Source: Mesostigma viride
Taxonomy: Eukaryota; Streptophyta; Mesostigmatophyceae; Mesostigmatales; Mesostigmataceae
DNA: 64,000 nt
Direction of reading: 5' to 3'
NCBI GenBank assembly: GCA_009746045.1
Contig: RPFO01001162.1
Coordinates: forward strand, 5,001-69,000
Shown: positions 31,066-41,764 of the stretch, piece by piece
How positions within the stretch are numbered: position 1 is the stretch's first letter
Layout: every line of letters begins with the position of its first letter
Program-made: the position numbers and the translations under genes
Notes under the pieces: generated by a model
Seen by the model: the letters and a program-made list of their open reading frames with translations, nothing else
Database searches by the model: none
Told to the model about the DNA's origin: nothing

Positions 31066-33894
31066 AGAAAGGAGGGCTCTCAGCCGAGGACAAGGAACTG
31101 TCCCTCGTGCCTGATGACCACCTTATTGCCTCCCCTGCTATAGAATAATGCTTTCAAACACACACTTTGCACAGTCTGATGATGAAGCCGCACATGCGGA
31201 ATTTATTGAGAAAGTTAATACAATTACAACACGTTGATAGTCTCAATATCGATGCACTCCATGCTCACGAGCCCGCAGTTAGGCAGCGCTCCATGACATG
31301 CTACCGGCCTTGCTCCCAAGGAAAGGGAGAAACACGAAGGCCACTAACGAGAGACTCGAAGAGACTACACGCTGCGTGAGAGTCCTCTTCGACTATGAAC
31401 CAAACCATTCGTCATGCCACACGCATGACACACGCCACACTTGTCAGTCCAGCCAGGAATGCCAAAACTATCTTGCTGCCTGAACCATGCGAATAGAAAC
31501 CGCATTCCAGTTGCCGTCCTGGCTTTCTACCACACATGCCAACAAAAGCAGGAAGGCATCCCGACAAATCTAAATTGCTACCCTGTTGCCGATCTCATCT
31601 CCTAGCCCCTAAATGGTCTTGCTGCCGATTTTCCGCCAAAAATCGAGTTCCAGCCGATGCATCGGCCCCTTCTCGGGGGACCAGATGCCGCGAAATCTAT
31701 TGAGAATTAGGAAAAGTTTAGCTGAGAAGATCGACAGTTTATAAACTTCTTCACAGCATGGTACTAGGGTTTGCATACTTTTGACAAAGTTATAGAGGTG
31801 TTCTGGCCGGTCAAAGTACAAGGGGTCAGGGTACTTTTTCACGTACAACGTGCACTCCGGAAAACGACGACCTGGCCATGGCGGCTCGCGCCCACGCATG
31901 GCATTTACGTTTGCGTTCGAATTTTCTGGCCAAACTTAGGATATTGATTTTAAACGTCCTAAAGATCATACAGGCCAATTTTTGGTTCGCGGGAATGCCA
32001 TCTGATAGGTGTCGGCAGCGTTCTTGCTGGAAAAAACTGCGATCAGGCCGGACGATAGAAACGTTGACAGCAATACCTTTCCGGCGTATTTCAAAGTATA
32101 TATTGGTTTCTTTGTACTTTTTATGATACATAGTAGTCGTAAACGTGCAAGGGTGGCCAGAAATCGCCGAATCCAGCGACCATGCTGCACAACTTTGGTG
32201 TGCCGAAATGCGCCATTTTGCGGCCACCGCCTGGGCCAAGGTAACGCCATCCATGCCTGGTAAAGCTTAAGCATCGTTTTCCTATCGATGTTTGACGTTT
32301 ACATATACGTTCTAGCTTGTGTAGCACATTCTTTTTGCACTATTCATGCTCTTTCTTGACCCTGGCCTGGCCCCTTTGTAAAACACCCTTCTTAGATGCT
32401 TCCCTCAGTCAGTTGACCTGCCACAGGGTGATGGTGATAAGTTTGAGAGGCTGTATGGGTTTGAATACCTCCATATATGTTTGTTATACATTTCCCATAC
32501 ACATATTGCATGAGTGTGAGGCAGTTGGCTGGTCTCTGTGGCATCATCAAGCACGTAACTGGTGAGTAAAAGCTTCCCATTGACAGCATGTGCCACCAGG
32601 TGTGCTGGCCATCACCTGGCAAGCTATAGCAGCTTAGGCCTAGTTTATCCTTGCTAGGACAGGCTGAAATAGGCTCAACACCACTAGTTTGTTGGTGGCT
32701 GCCTCCTAGAATGCATGCCTTGCGTAGGGTGTCCGTACCACGTTACCTACGTGCATGGACAAGGTGGCACCTGCACATAGGTGCCATGTAAGGGCAGTGT
32801 GATGATGCAGTTATGTTTCCCCATCATTGTGGAAGGGAAATGTATTGTTTGGCATGGTTGGTGGCCATATTAGGAGGTAGTGTATGCCCAACCCTACTCC
32901 CTTGGTTGCTTTTTACCAACGGTACCCCTATGGGCTGTACTGGGTGTAACTGCTGGTATACCCACCCAAATGATGACCCCAATGGCTCAAACTGTTCAGC
33001 AACTAATTGTTTATCATCCCTGAAGTGGTAGGTGCCTAGGTCTTATAACATAATTCAAAATGCACATTCTACCAAAAATGAAAACGCGCGTCTTGACCCC
33101 CCTGACTTTGACGGCAGTTTTCTATGGCCTACCCTGCATATATGTGAGGTTGTGATATACCAACCCGAAGGGCAACTCATGAACATGCTTGGCCCCCAAG
33201 GACAGCCATTGGATATGGGTAGGTTGGATGGCATCTGGTTTGCAAAATTGTGAAGATCCAGCCGATTTATCGGCAGGATCTCAGACCATTTAGGGGCTAG
33301 AGGCTCCGGCATTTCTGTCCCTGGGAATGTCCGACATTGAGTCACGTCCAGCAAGGTCGAAGCATAATATCCTTCAGACAATCTGCACGCTCACACCTTG
33401 CGTGTGAGTGGCCCAGCAAACATTGCGTCTAATCGTTCCTTTCTAGAAGAAATCCCTTTTTAGGGCTGCCAGCGATTTCGCATTCATTCCAGCGATCTGG
33501 CTCCGCACTGCAAATTGTCCTTTTCCATTTTCTGTCCAGTCCTCATAACGTTGACCCGCTATTCTACACCACAAAGACACCTGGCCTGTCAATAGCCTCG
33601 GCGCTGTTGAAGTCCAGCAGTACAGCTTCAGCTCCAGCTGTCCACTAACACGCGTATGATCCTCTCGACGCTGCACACTTGTGCTGCCGTCCGCTCAAGT
33701 CAGTGCTGCGCGCCCAGCTGTGCCTGGCCCGGCGCGCGTGCACGTACACTTTCGTCCGCTCTTATGCTGCAAGTGCTAGTGTCCCCCCCCGGTCACTAGC
33801 CTTTGTCGAAAATGCGTAGAAGACAAATTCCTTGCGCACGTCACCGGTCTTGTGCATAGTGGGCGCCCGGATGACATAGCGCGCGTCCGTGACA
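31066..33894 (-). repeat. 5' LTR of gypsy element 2, interrupted and truncated
   Basis: Two LTR blocks, 31066-31605 and 33297-33894, are separated by a 1691 bp DNA transposon. The outer ~140 bp of the LTR, present in the other three copies, is replaced after GTGACA at 33894 by unrelated sequence (TTGCGTCATTAAAG). The break is at the same position where LTR 20132-21608 carries its extra 85-86 bp. Confidence 0.85.
31606..33296. mobile_element. Non-autonomous DNA transposon with CCCCTAAATGGTC termini, copy 1
   Basis: 1691 bp with inverted ends CCCCTAAATGGTC/GACCATTTAGGGG, flanked by a 4-bp duplication CTAG (31602-31605, 33297-33300). The uninterrupted LTR reads CTCCTAGAGGC, confirming the empty site. 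Subterminal palindromes near GATGCATCGGC occur at both ends. Short ORFs inside match no family I know. A second, internally deleted copy in inverted orientation lies at 43209-44358. Superfamily unclear: the 4-bp palindromic targets (CTAG, TTAA) fit piggyBac- or Sola-like elements better than hAT or Harbinger. Confidence 0.85.
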
Positions 33895-34587
33895 TTGCGT
33901 CATTAAAGATTGAGGTCAGAAGGGTCCTCCTTTATTGATGGCTTGTTCTTTGTCAATAAAACGTGTGGTCATCTTTTTCTGACAATGGTTTTCCTAACAC
34001 AGGCACCCAACCAGTGGGGATGTTGTATCCAACACGGAGGAGCTATGGGCGCTTTTATAAATGCATCTCTTTCAGTGTCCTGGTTGTCCCTGTGGGGAAC
34101 CTTGCCTATTCGTAGTGGTTGGCATATGAGTGGGTTGTGGGAAGCGTCTTCCCCTCACTCCCCAAAGAAAAGTAATAATGGGAGTTATTCTAGGACTTCA
34201 GGCCTAGACTATCAGTACACGTGGCGTTGTCCCCGTCTCCCAAGTGGGGTACGGACATGGACGGTGGTGTAGTACACTGGACATATCTCTACTAGGGTTT
34301 AGATCCGCACGTGCCATATTGGGCACGTGGGTGCTAGATATTAGCACTGAGATATGTAGGGCACACGCACGTGGGTATTCACGTGGTAGGGTTTATGAGC
34401 TGTGATGCAGACCACAAGGTGGTTGCAGTGCTAGTCCTGTACGGAGGTCCTAGGGGAGGTCCAGGACCCTCCACGTAGTGCTGTTAGGCAGTCGGTGCCT
34501 GTGGGCATCGTATCAGTCCTAGCTGGAGTAGATCTAGCTGGACGGAGCCAGCATCTCATTGGTTAGCACTAGTGCAGGATAGCTAGG
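33895..34587. other. Non-genic stretch
   Basis: No supported gene. The sequence contains scattered AGGGTTTA words near 34295 and 34389 resembling single degenerate telomere units, and CACGTG-type words (for example 34332-34390). A 120-codon plus ORF at 33910 has no recognisable features and is not called. Confidence 0.5.
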
Positions 34588-35046
34588 TTACCCTAACCTA
34601 CGTGCCCATGCAATCCAGCTTGGCAAGCTTGCATGGGTTGATATTATGCCAGCCATTGCATAATCCAACACACGTTCGCATCCATTGCACGAGTGCCATA
34701 ACTTGGGGGGGTCGCTAGTTTTGCAGAATTGGCGCTGCGACAATCCGCTCTCGTGAAAGGCGTCCAGAATCTTCCGCTTGGTGCGCATATCCCTGAACGT
34801 AATTTCATCTCGCGGCGCACGGCTTACTTTTTCGCCCTTGTCAGCTGGTTTGTCGGAGTTTACCAGCCCCGCTTCTGATGCCGTGGTTAGCCCTGCCTGT
34901 CGTAGTTGCTTTTCCCTCGTCCTCGGTGACATGCGGCACAAGAAAGCTTGCAGGTCCAGACCTGCGGGGGCATCACCCGAGCCGCCGACAGCTGGCCCTG
35001 CGGATGATGGACTGCACTCCGGCTCGCCTGCTGAGCCGCTCGCCAT
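34588..35046 (-). CDS. Small ORF with HTH-like segment
   Basis: 152 codons from an ATG at 35046. The N-terminus is Gly/Pro/Ser-rich. The middle has RTKRKILDAFHESGLSQRQFC, which resembles the helix-turn-helix at the start of some transposases. After it come LWHSCNGCERV and a hydrophobic end. No complete transposase follows, so it may be a fragment. Not recognised further; coding status uncertain. Confidence 0.3.
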   Translation of the reverse strand: MASGSAGEPECSPSSAGPAVGGSGDAPAGLDLQAFLCRMSPRTREKQLRQAGLTTASEAGLVNSDKPADKGEKVSRAPRDEITFRDMRTKRKILDAFHESGLSQRQFCKTSDPPKLWHSCNGCERVLDYAMAGIISTHASLPSWIAWARRLG

Positions 35047-35321
35047 AGCGGCTCACCGTATATAGTTAGAGACCTCAGACCACGGATGCAGTCACGTGTT
35101 CAATAATTAGTTAATTGATCATTAACTGATGCAGCTGACTAGCACTCTCTAACAAAAGTCACGTGCCAACGTACTGTACGTAGCCAGCGTGTGCCTCTCT
35201 CACCTCCTTACAGTCTACCATGTTAATTACGCCGGCAGAAGGGGAATTCATAAGGTGGGGCGCCTACAGTGCCACGTGTACTGATGTACGTTTATTGTGG
35301 ATGCGACAGCCCACCGACCAA

Positions 35322-35633
35322 CGCAGCAAGGTGGGCCACCTGTTCCACGTACTCAGATTTTGGAAGAGCCAGTCCCACCAACGCAGCAACTCAACGCAGC
35401 AAGGTGGGGCACCTGTTCCACGTACTCAGATATTGGATGGGACTGTTCCACCTACGCAGCAAGGTGGGGCACCTATTCCTCGTACTCAGATTTTGGATGG
35501 GACTGTTCCACATACGCAGCAAGGTGGGCCACATGTTCCACGTACTCGGATTTTGGATGGGACTGTCCCACCTACGCGGCAAGGTGGGGCACCTGTTCCA
35601 CGTACTCAGATTGTGGTTGAGACCGTCCCACAG
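35322..35633. repeat. 60-bp minisatellite, about five units
   Basis: Units start ACGCAGCAAGGTGGG at 35322, 35394, 35454, 35514 and 35574; the first unit carries about 12 extra bases. The unit length is a multiple of three, so all frames look open and give 20-residue repeats. The motif GGTGGG(A/G)C(A/C) and its complement recur here, at 35850-35940 and at 37970-38190. Confidence 0.9.
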
Positions 35634-36169
35634 GGGCATACAGCCCACTTCCACGGCTACGTGGTACACCCCCCCACACACGTTTAAGATTGGGGTCCGA
35701 CCAATCCAGGGCTCATGATCTTAAAGAATCTTACTACTGTGATTCGATTCTACTTAGTTCTACTACATTCTACTACAATTATACTACTAGTAGAGGTCAA
35801 ATCCAGGGGCTCATGATCTTAAACCTGAGAATCTTAAACGTGGGGGGGGATGTACGCGAACCGTCCCACTTTCACGGCTAAGTGGTACGCGAACCGTCCC
35901 ACTTTCACGGCTACGTAGTACGCTAACGTCCCACTTCCACGTGGTGTGGGAACAGCCCAAGTACCCGTGAGGCGGTGTACTGTACTGTACTGTGTACATA
36001 TACACACAAGTGGTCACATATCACTACCAAGACCTATATTTCACTACACCGCACATACGTATTGTATATAATTCGACGTGGCTTTATTATCAAGTATCGT
36101 TAACTGCATAAATACTTCCACTATGTGAGCAGCTAGCGGTACATATAGCTTGTTTTTCTTCTTGAAACA
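35634..36169. other. Non-genic stretch with short duplications
   Basis: No gene seen. GGGCTCATGATCTTAAA occurs twice (about 35709 and 35807), and a ~33 bp unit containing GAACCGTCCCACTTTCACGG is repeated at about 35858 and 35891. CTACTAC/TTACTAC-rich sequence lies at 35750-35790. Confidence 0.5.
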
Positions 36170-36678
36170 ATGGATAAAGCGCTTCATCATGGTTCAGAGG
36201 CAGATTCGGAGGCTGCTTATGAGGCAGCTTCCGGGGGCTCTACACCGGTGAAGGTCCAGCCCAGCGTTGATGTTGATGATGAGTTGAACTCCACCCCAGA
36301 CCTAGCGATGAGGACATAAGTACCAAGGCATCGCCTTCAGGTCTTACAGTGATCCAGGAAGAACAACCAGCTTCTGCATCCTTGGCTTCTGAGACTCACA
36401 ACCGGCAAGGGAATGAAGCGGAGGCCGTTTTGGCAAGAACAGATTCCGGGGGGTCTTCAGATTCCGGGGATTCGGAGAAGTTTTGGAAGCTGGTGCGCAC
36501 CCAGAAAGGCATTCTCTTACCGACCAAGAAGCCGGGGCAGTTTCTACACGTCGCAGCTGGTTCAAGCTCTGAGCCCAGCGATTCAAGTTCTGAGGATAAT
36601 GAAGGGAATTCCAGTGACGAAGAGTGGTCCGTGGACGTCAGCTCTGGTCAACCCGATGTCGGTTCTTTGCAAATATGA
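36170..36678 (+). pseudogene. Acidic Ser/Asp/Glu-rich ORF with one frame change
   Basis: ATG at 36170 opens a 49-codon acidic frame (DKALHHGSEADSEAAYEAAS) that stops at 36319. An overlapping frame, one base back, is open from about 36305 and runs to 36678 (DEDISTKASPS ... EDNEGNSSDEEWSVDVSSGQ). The similar acidic composition on both sides suggests one original ORF broken near 36305, or an unrecognised intron. Acidic N-termini of this kind occur in some transposases and nuclear proteins; family not recognised. Confidence 0.4.
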
Positions 36679-37526
36679 CTGAACACAGGTACGTGATTCA
36701 GAATCCTTCCAATCACGAATCCCGTTGCTGGGTTCCTCATGATGGCCATTGTGCTGATGCTTAAAGGGTTTTCGCATGAGTAAATGTGAGGCCATGTGCA
36801 TTATAACCGCGTTGTTCAGTTTGGGGTAATTCCAAGTGTGGGCACAAAGTTTGCGCATTCATCATTCATTGTGTTCATGTAGTTCTGTTTTGCGCAACCA
36901 TGCACTACATGCAGGCTTCAGGCTAGGCGTATTGTGTTGATGGACAGTTTTTTGCAAGCACGATCGAATGCGAGGCCTTGTGAATTTTAATGCCTGCGTG
37001 GACGTCATAGGCAATCATGCATACATGGGCGTGTGCATAATAAAAATGCTGTCAATTTTCACAACCATACACGTGCAGGCACACACATGGCCGTGTGGAT
37101 GATGTGAAATTTTTTGCCACCATGTATATGCATGGCCATGAGGTGCGGCATGGTTATTCATGATTCCTTACTTGAAAATCTGGCACCCTTTTTACACCAT
37201 TACAACAACCATGGATGCATTCTCTTGCCCACATCTTGCTAGCACGGTAATTGTTTGAGTCAATCAGACTTTTATGATCCTAATCCAAAGCTTCCGAGTT
37301 ATGACGTGGTTGTACATGTGCATCACTTGGATTATGGCGATTGCAGACCCAGTCATCAAGTTTCGCACGTACGAGCGCTTCAATGGCTGACCTGGAGCCT
37401 GTTGTCTTGTACATGATTGCCCGAATTCTCCCGATTTCTGGCCTGCGCAGGTTGTCTCCTTGATGATGGCGGTGGCGACTGCACCACGATGTCATTTCTT
37501 ATCGTGGTGTTGTTATGTTGTTGTTA
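36679..37526. other. Non-genic AT-rich stretch
   Basis: No supported gene. TG/CA-rich low-complexity sequence with many CATG(T/C) words such as CATGGCCATG and GTGTGCAT around 36780-37140. Seen by eye only. Confidence 0.4.
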
Positions 37527-37725
37527 TATGGTGGGGGTGGGGGTGGGGTGGGGGTGGGGTGGGGTGGGGGTGGGGGTGGGGGTGGGGGTGGGGGTGGGGG
37601 TGGGGGTGGGGGTGGGGGTGGGGGTGGGGGTGGGGGTGGGGGTGGGGGGTGGGAAGTGGGGTGAAGTGGGGTGTTCAAAGTGGGGTGAAGTGCGGTGAAG
37701 TGGGGTGGGGGTGGGGGGTTCTAAC
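37527..37725 (+). repeat. G-rich minisatellite (GGGGGT)n
   Basis: About 200 bp of GGGGTG/GGGGGTG units with pure G on one strand, followed by GGGGTGAAGT repeats. Many closely spaced G-runs make G-quadruplex formation on the plus strand likely. It is immediately followed by its own short complement (AACCCCACCCCCATG near 37722-37737), giving a small foldback. Confidence 0.9.
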
Positions 37726-37969
37726 CCCACCCCCATGCACCATATAACAATAACAATGTTGTCATACAAATCTGCAAGAACTACCATATTTGCACTTGAT
37801 TGATTTAATTTCCAGCGTATTATCGGTTGCACACAGATCAAGTGTCCCTACGCCATGAGCAAACGTGCAGAATAGGTAGCATGCCCCATAGGAGTAATAG
37901 GGACATGTATGTATAACATATGTAGGAGTACATGACACATAGAGCCCATATGTGCGTAGCCACTACATT

Positions 37970-38190
37970 CAGGAAGGTGGGACACATAGAAACATACAGT
38001 TAGGTGGGACACAGCTTCAAGTTCGGGTAGGTGAGACAGACCTGTATCACAAATGCCGGTAGGTGGGACACCATGTTTTTCCAAATTCAACAAGGTGGGA
38101 CATAATTTCAGTTAGGTGGGACACCTGAACATGTCCCGCTTTGCTGAATTTGTCCCACCTACCGGAGTTGGGACACTGTCCCACCTACGT
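37970..38190. repeat. Cluster of AGGTGGGACA words and their complements
   Basis: The word AGGTGGGACA or close variants occurs about six times at irregular spacing between 37974 and 38125, then as the complement TGTCCCACCTA at 38149-38185, forming inverted pairs. The same words appear in the 60-bp minisatellite. No coding function seen. Confidence 0.6.
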
Positions 38191-39180
38191 GAGCTGCCCC
38201 TGTATGGCGTTCTAATTAAAAAAACACGGGTTAAGGGGACTCGGCGCGGCGAATATTTTCCGCGCCAAAAAAATTCCGCGGTACCCTACGTACCGTGAAA
38301 AGTGGGTGCACGGTGCGCGCACCCCTTGCGGAAGTGGCCATGGCGACTGCTTTAAGACGAAACGTGACAAATCTGGCTCGCGGAAAGCAGAAAAAATGCT
38401 CGATTCTTGGAGAAAATTAGTTACTGATTCTAATTTATGGTGGGATAGTTGCGATCTATAATGTCGCGGGCTCTTTTTCTTTACCATCGGCAGGGGGGGT
38501 CCGGCCTGAATTTCTGTCGGGATGAATTAAGTATAATTGATGCCTGCAGGTGTGATTGTCGATTGTTGCCAGTTTTGATGGTCCTAATGGAAGCTAGTTT
38601 AATGATGTTTCTAAAGCCGTAAAAATTCCCGCTGCTATCGTTACCTTTCCCGTCATTTTGCGGTAAGATAACATTAGGCCTGCGTGATGCGCGCCCGACC
38701 TCTCCATGAAAGGGTGGCCTTTCTTGTGCGCCTGGGCACGAATAAATGCCCGTTATGGTACGTTCTTGTATTAAACGTCCTAAGATAGCGCTTTCCTGCT
38801 TACTTAGCTCGTTGAGCGTAAGCTTTTTGCCTTCTTTCTGGCCAGATGCAGCCATGAAGTTGCGGGTCCTGGCGCTGCATCGCTGGATTCCTGGATGTTT
38901 TTTAGCAAGTTCGTCTGTGACGTGGCTGGCTTGCTGCAGCGCGTGGCCCACAACCTGTCGGGAAGGTGTAATGCTTTTATTTCCATGCTTCTCTGAAATT
39001 TCTTTTGCTTTATAGACAGTCGTGTTCGAGGAAATTCACGCGGTCTTCCTAAGCAGCGGCATCATTTTCCCCAGACACTGACGAGCTGGCACCTGTCTCC
39101 TAAAGAAAGTGGCTCGTGCTTGTTAGAAAGGAGGCAGTGTGCATTTTGCGGGACACAATGCTTTGGTGGCACATGCGTCA
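38191..39180. other. Stretch without a supported gene
   Basis: A 156-codon minus-strand ORF (38951-38481) begins MGHALQQASHV and includes LTLNELSKQESAILGRLIQER, but it has no recognised domain and composition is unremarkable. It is not called as a gene. The 38225-38330 part is AT/GC-alternating (CGGCGCGGCGAATATTTTC). Confidence 0.35.
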
Positions 39181-39257
39181 GGTAGGTTGTTCCAATGGTC
39201 TCTTCACCTTTCCCACTGAGTAAATGATAGCCTTTGTCATGCTAACGCCTTAACCAG

Positions 39258-39937
39258 GTGGAAGGCAAGTGCGGCGTGCTCATGAAGAAGCTTGAGGCCA
39301 TCACCGCCCACACCGAGGCCCTGGCCACACAGGTCCCAAAGCTAGCGGAGCAGACGGCCACCATTGCCTCCCAGCCACCCCGGCAGGATGCTGGTGACCT
39401 CCCGCTCTCCTACGCGGACCTGCTGCGGACAGCGACCGCCTCCACCACCGACGCCATCGCCACGAAGCTCCAGGAGCTGGAGGACCACCGCCAGGCCCAG
39501 CAACGGGAGGTCACCGATCGCGCTCGCCGCGAGTGCCGAGTGGTGCTACGTCGCTTCCCCCAGAAGCCAGGTGAGACGTCAACCTCCCTTGCTGACGAGA
39601 TCAAGAAACAGCTTCTTACCCTCATGGGCCTGGTAGGTGAGGTAGAACTGCGTGGGTGCCACCGCCTTCCCCACTCACGGGACAAGGCGGCCACCCCACC
39701 AGTCCTGCTCACCTTCATCTCCCCTGAGGATAAGCAGCGGTTCCTCTCTCGTCGCAAGCGGTTGCACGACCTCACCTGGACGCTGGATGACGACCTAACC
39801 CCGCTCAGCAACAGCAGCGACGCGACCTGTGGCCGGAATACCTCCGCCATAAGCAGGACCCCCAGAAGCCCAAGGTGTACTGGAGGGGCGGGGACCTGAT
39901 GATCAACCACAAGATGTGGACGCCCCCAGCGGGCTAG
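39258..39937 (+). pseudogene. LINE ORF1-like RNA-binding protein fragment
   Basis: An open frame starts directly after a good 3' splice site (TTAACCAG at 39250-39257); a matching donor CAG/GTAGGT lies at about 39180, so it is an exon or retroelement ORF without its own ATG. Residues about 1-85 are coiled-coil-like. About 90-175 resemble the RRM-like domain of LINE ORF1 (RRECRVVLRRFPQKP, LRGCHRLPHSRDK, VLLTFISPEDKQRFLSRR, LTWTLDDDLTP). After about 39805 the matching C-terminus (LWPEYLRHK, VYWRGGDLMIN) is in another frame, so one indel breaks it. Stop at 39935-39937. Confidence 0.6.
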
Positions 39938-40357
39938 AATAGCAATAGCCCTAGCTTGTAACCATTGGAGTCACTGTCGCTAAGGCAGCCATGCCTAGAA
40001 TGTTTGCCTAGCTGTGCCAACAAACCTAGTCACGTGCCGCCAACGCACGGTACACAACCAGCCATAGCCTTAGCCTAGTTCTAGTACAGCCATGCTACGC
40101 CCTGGCTATGTTCAGATTACTTGCCCACGCTCCTTGCTATGACATGCTCACATGGGTCTTATTGCACCCACAGTTTGCCGGATCGTTAGCCTGTCCTTTT
40201 AGCTAGCCGCGCCCGATTGCAGCTGTGGCATGCCTTTGGCATGAAGGAGACTGGGGGTCTCTGCCCTTTCTCCTGTAGTGCACACACAGGGATTAAAAGC
40301 ACTTCGGTGCTCCGTGACTCCCCAACGGGAGCACGAGTTTAATTAATTAATTAATTT
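39938..40357 (+). other. 3' part of LINE-like element ending in (TTAA)n
   Basis: Non-coding tail following the ORF1-like frame, ending AAAAGCACTTCGGTGCTCCG...GGGAGCACGAG with a hairpin-like segment, then (TTAA)n at 40339-40356. LINE 3' ends often carry short tandem repeats. No reverse transcriptase frame lies between ORF1 and this tail. Confidence 0.45.
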
Positions 40358-41471
40358 GTCATGCTAACCATAGCAGCTAGCCACAGGTTGGCTGGATAAA
40401 AAGTCAGCTTATTTTCTCTTTATATACTGCGTGTGTGGTCCTCCACATGTCCGGCTTGTTGGGCATTTTGGAAGAGGGTTTTTAATGTGTTGTTGGGTGG
40501 AACAACTTGGTTGTTGGCACAAAATCACACATTATTAGCCTGAGATAGGCATGACATATGCTGCTCAGGCGTGTCGTCCTACCAGCCTTGTTGTTAAGGG
40601 TAGACTCACAAGGCTGGCTGTGACGATGGAGGGGTGGGGCGTATGACGCTCCGGACATCCTCCTCACACTCCGTGATCAAAGTGGGCATGTTTTTGGGTG
40701 TCTAGGGTAGCAAAACAGATGTCATTTTGGCTCAGCACTAGCTCAATTCTCTTTTAGCGTCTACCCAGGTGGCATCACAGGAAAATCAATAACTTGAGCT
40801 ACGCTTGTCAGAATGAGCTCAAACTTTGGGGTTGTGTTTCCCCCCACTCAGTGGAATTTAAGATGTATGGATGACCCAATCTGATGTGTTAATGATTTGA
40901 TTTATTTTTTTTGGCTAAAAAAAGTACCCATTTTGCGGGAAAATTAATAACTCAAACAAATGTGACCATTTTCGCCATGTAAATAGCCCAGCTTTTAAAA
41001 AAGTGGGGGAACTTTGCAGAAATGTATGGGCAGGTCATTTGGATAAGTGGTTTGTCTTGGGCAAAATGTCTCATAAATAGCGTCTTTTTCTATTTTTAGC
41101 TCGCCACCGGTGCGTGGTTGGGCGTAGTACCCCCAACAAGTGGTGGCATGAATGTCCAAACATCATATTTATGGTACTCAATCATCACTAGATGGTTCCC
41201 GAGTGCATTGGAACTGAAATTCATTAAGTCAGTTTTTCAGGCTTTTGGACGTGCGAGTCCCCTTAATTAATTAATAATGTTATTGTAGCGTCGTGACGGT
41301 GTGGACAACGAATCCAGTGCCAAGCTCGGAACGGCCGCACAGGAGATCTGGCATCACAGGGTTCAAATGCTCGGAGACGCGATCCAACAATCGCATGCCT
41401 TCCAAAATATAGGTTACGACGCGATATATTCTTTGCGCAAGCACCAGTTCACACAAATGGGCAAGTGCGTA
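40358..41471. other. Non-genic stretch
   Basis: AT-rich with no supported gene. A second (TTAA)n-like run is at 41262-41276. The short plus ORF at 41301 lacks an ATG and overlaps the terminal exon of the gene on the other strand, so it is not called. Confidence 0.5.
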
Positions 41472-41764
41472 CTATATGCATGGCATTTGGCCCATTAATC
41501 GGGCTGGTTGCTGATAGAACATCATGAAATCTGTTGGTTGAGGTTTGCAGCACCAGTACTGCGTTTCCCCTCTACTGCTGATGCTGCTCCAAATTTGGTC
41601 CATCCATGTATTTTCCGCTTCTGTTTCAAAATGGCAAAATGACCGCTTTGGGTCTACCAATTCAATCACGCGTGTTTGCTTGTGAAGGGCCAGAGCCTCC
41701 ACCAATTGTCGATCGGTAGGGTATTCTGGCAGTATAACGGTATCTCCATACTGGATTGCGCCAC
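41472..41764 (-). CDS. GT77 gene, terminal exon 8
   Basis: Acceptor ACATTTCAG before 41764; stop at 41472-41474. It encodes [20 protein letters not shown], then a helical stretch, then QYWCCKP near the C-terminus. The WCC near the end is typical of plant homologues as I recall them. Confidence 0.7.

Larger units (their letters stand above)
21616..33894 (-). mobile_element. Gypsy element 2 with DNA methyltransferase and PHD finger
   Basis: Minus strand: 5' LTR 31066-33894 (interrupted and outer-truncated), PBS candidate 31049-31062, gag 30794-28959, pol 28959-22921 or longer, polypurine tract 22893-22903, 3' LTR 21616-22889. Pol is one uninterrupted frame nearly identical to element 1. Both LTRs share a large internal deletion relative to element 1's LTRs (sequence lost between GACCACCTT and ATTGCCTCC), so the two LTRs belong together. 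No target duplication is visible because the right end is missing. Confidence 0.9.

Noticed and set aside
31826-33381. ORFs inside the 1.7 kb DNA transposon as a transposase
   Set aside because: No DDE/D-like motifs; they are not preserved in the second copy.
35220-35718. 150-codon ORFs over the 60-bp repeats
   Set aside because: Unit length is divisible by three, so all frames stay open by construction; no codon-level constraint is seen.
38481-38951. 156-codon minus ORF as a gene
   Set aside because: ATG present but no recognised domain, no neighbour context and no splice signals; left uncalled.
41301-41498. Short plus-strand ORF
   Set aside because: No ATG at its start; overlaps the GT77 terminal exon on the other strand.
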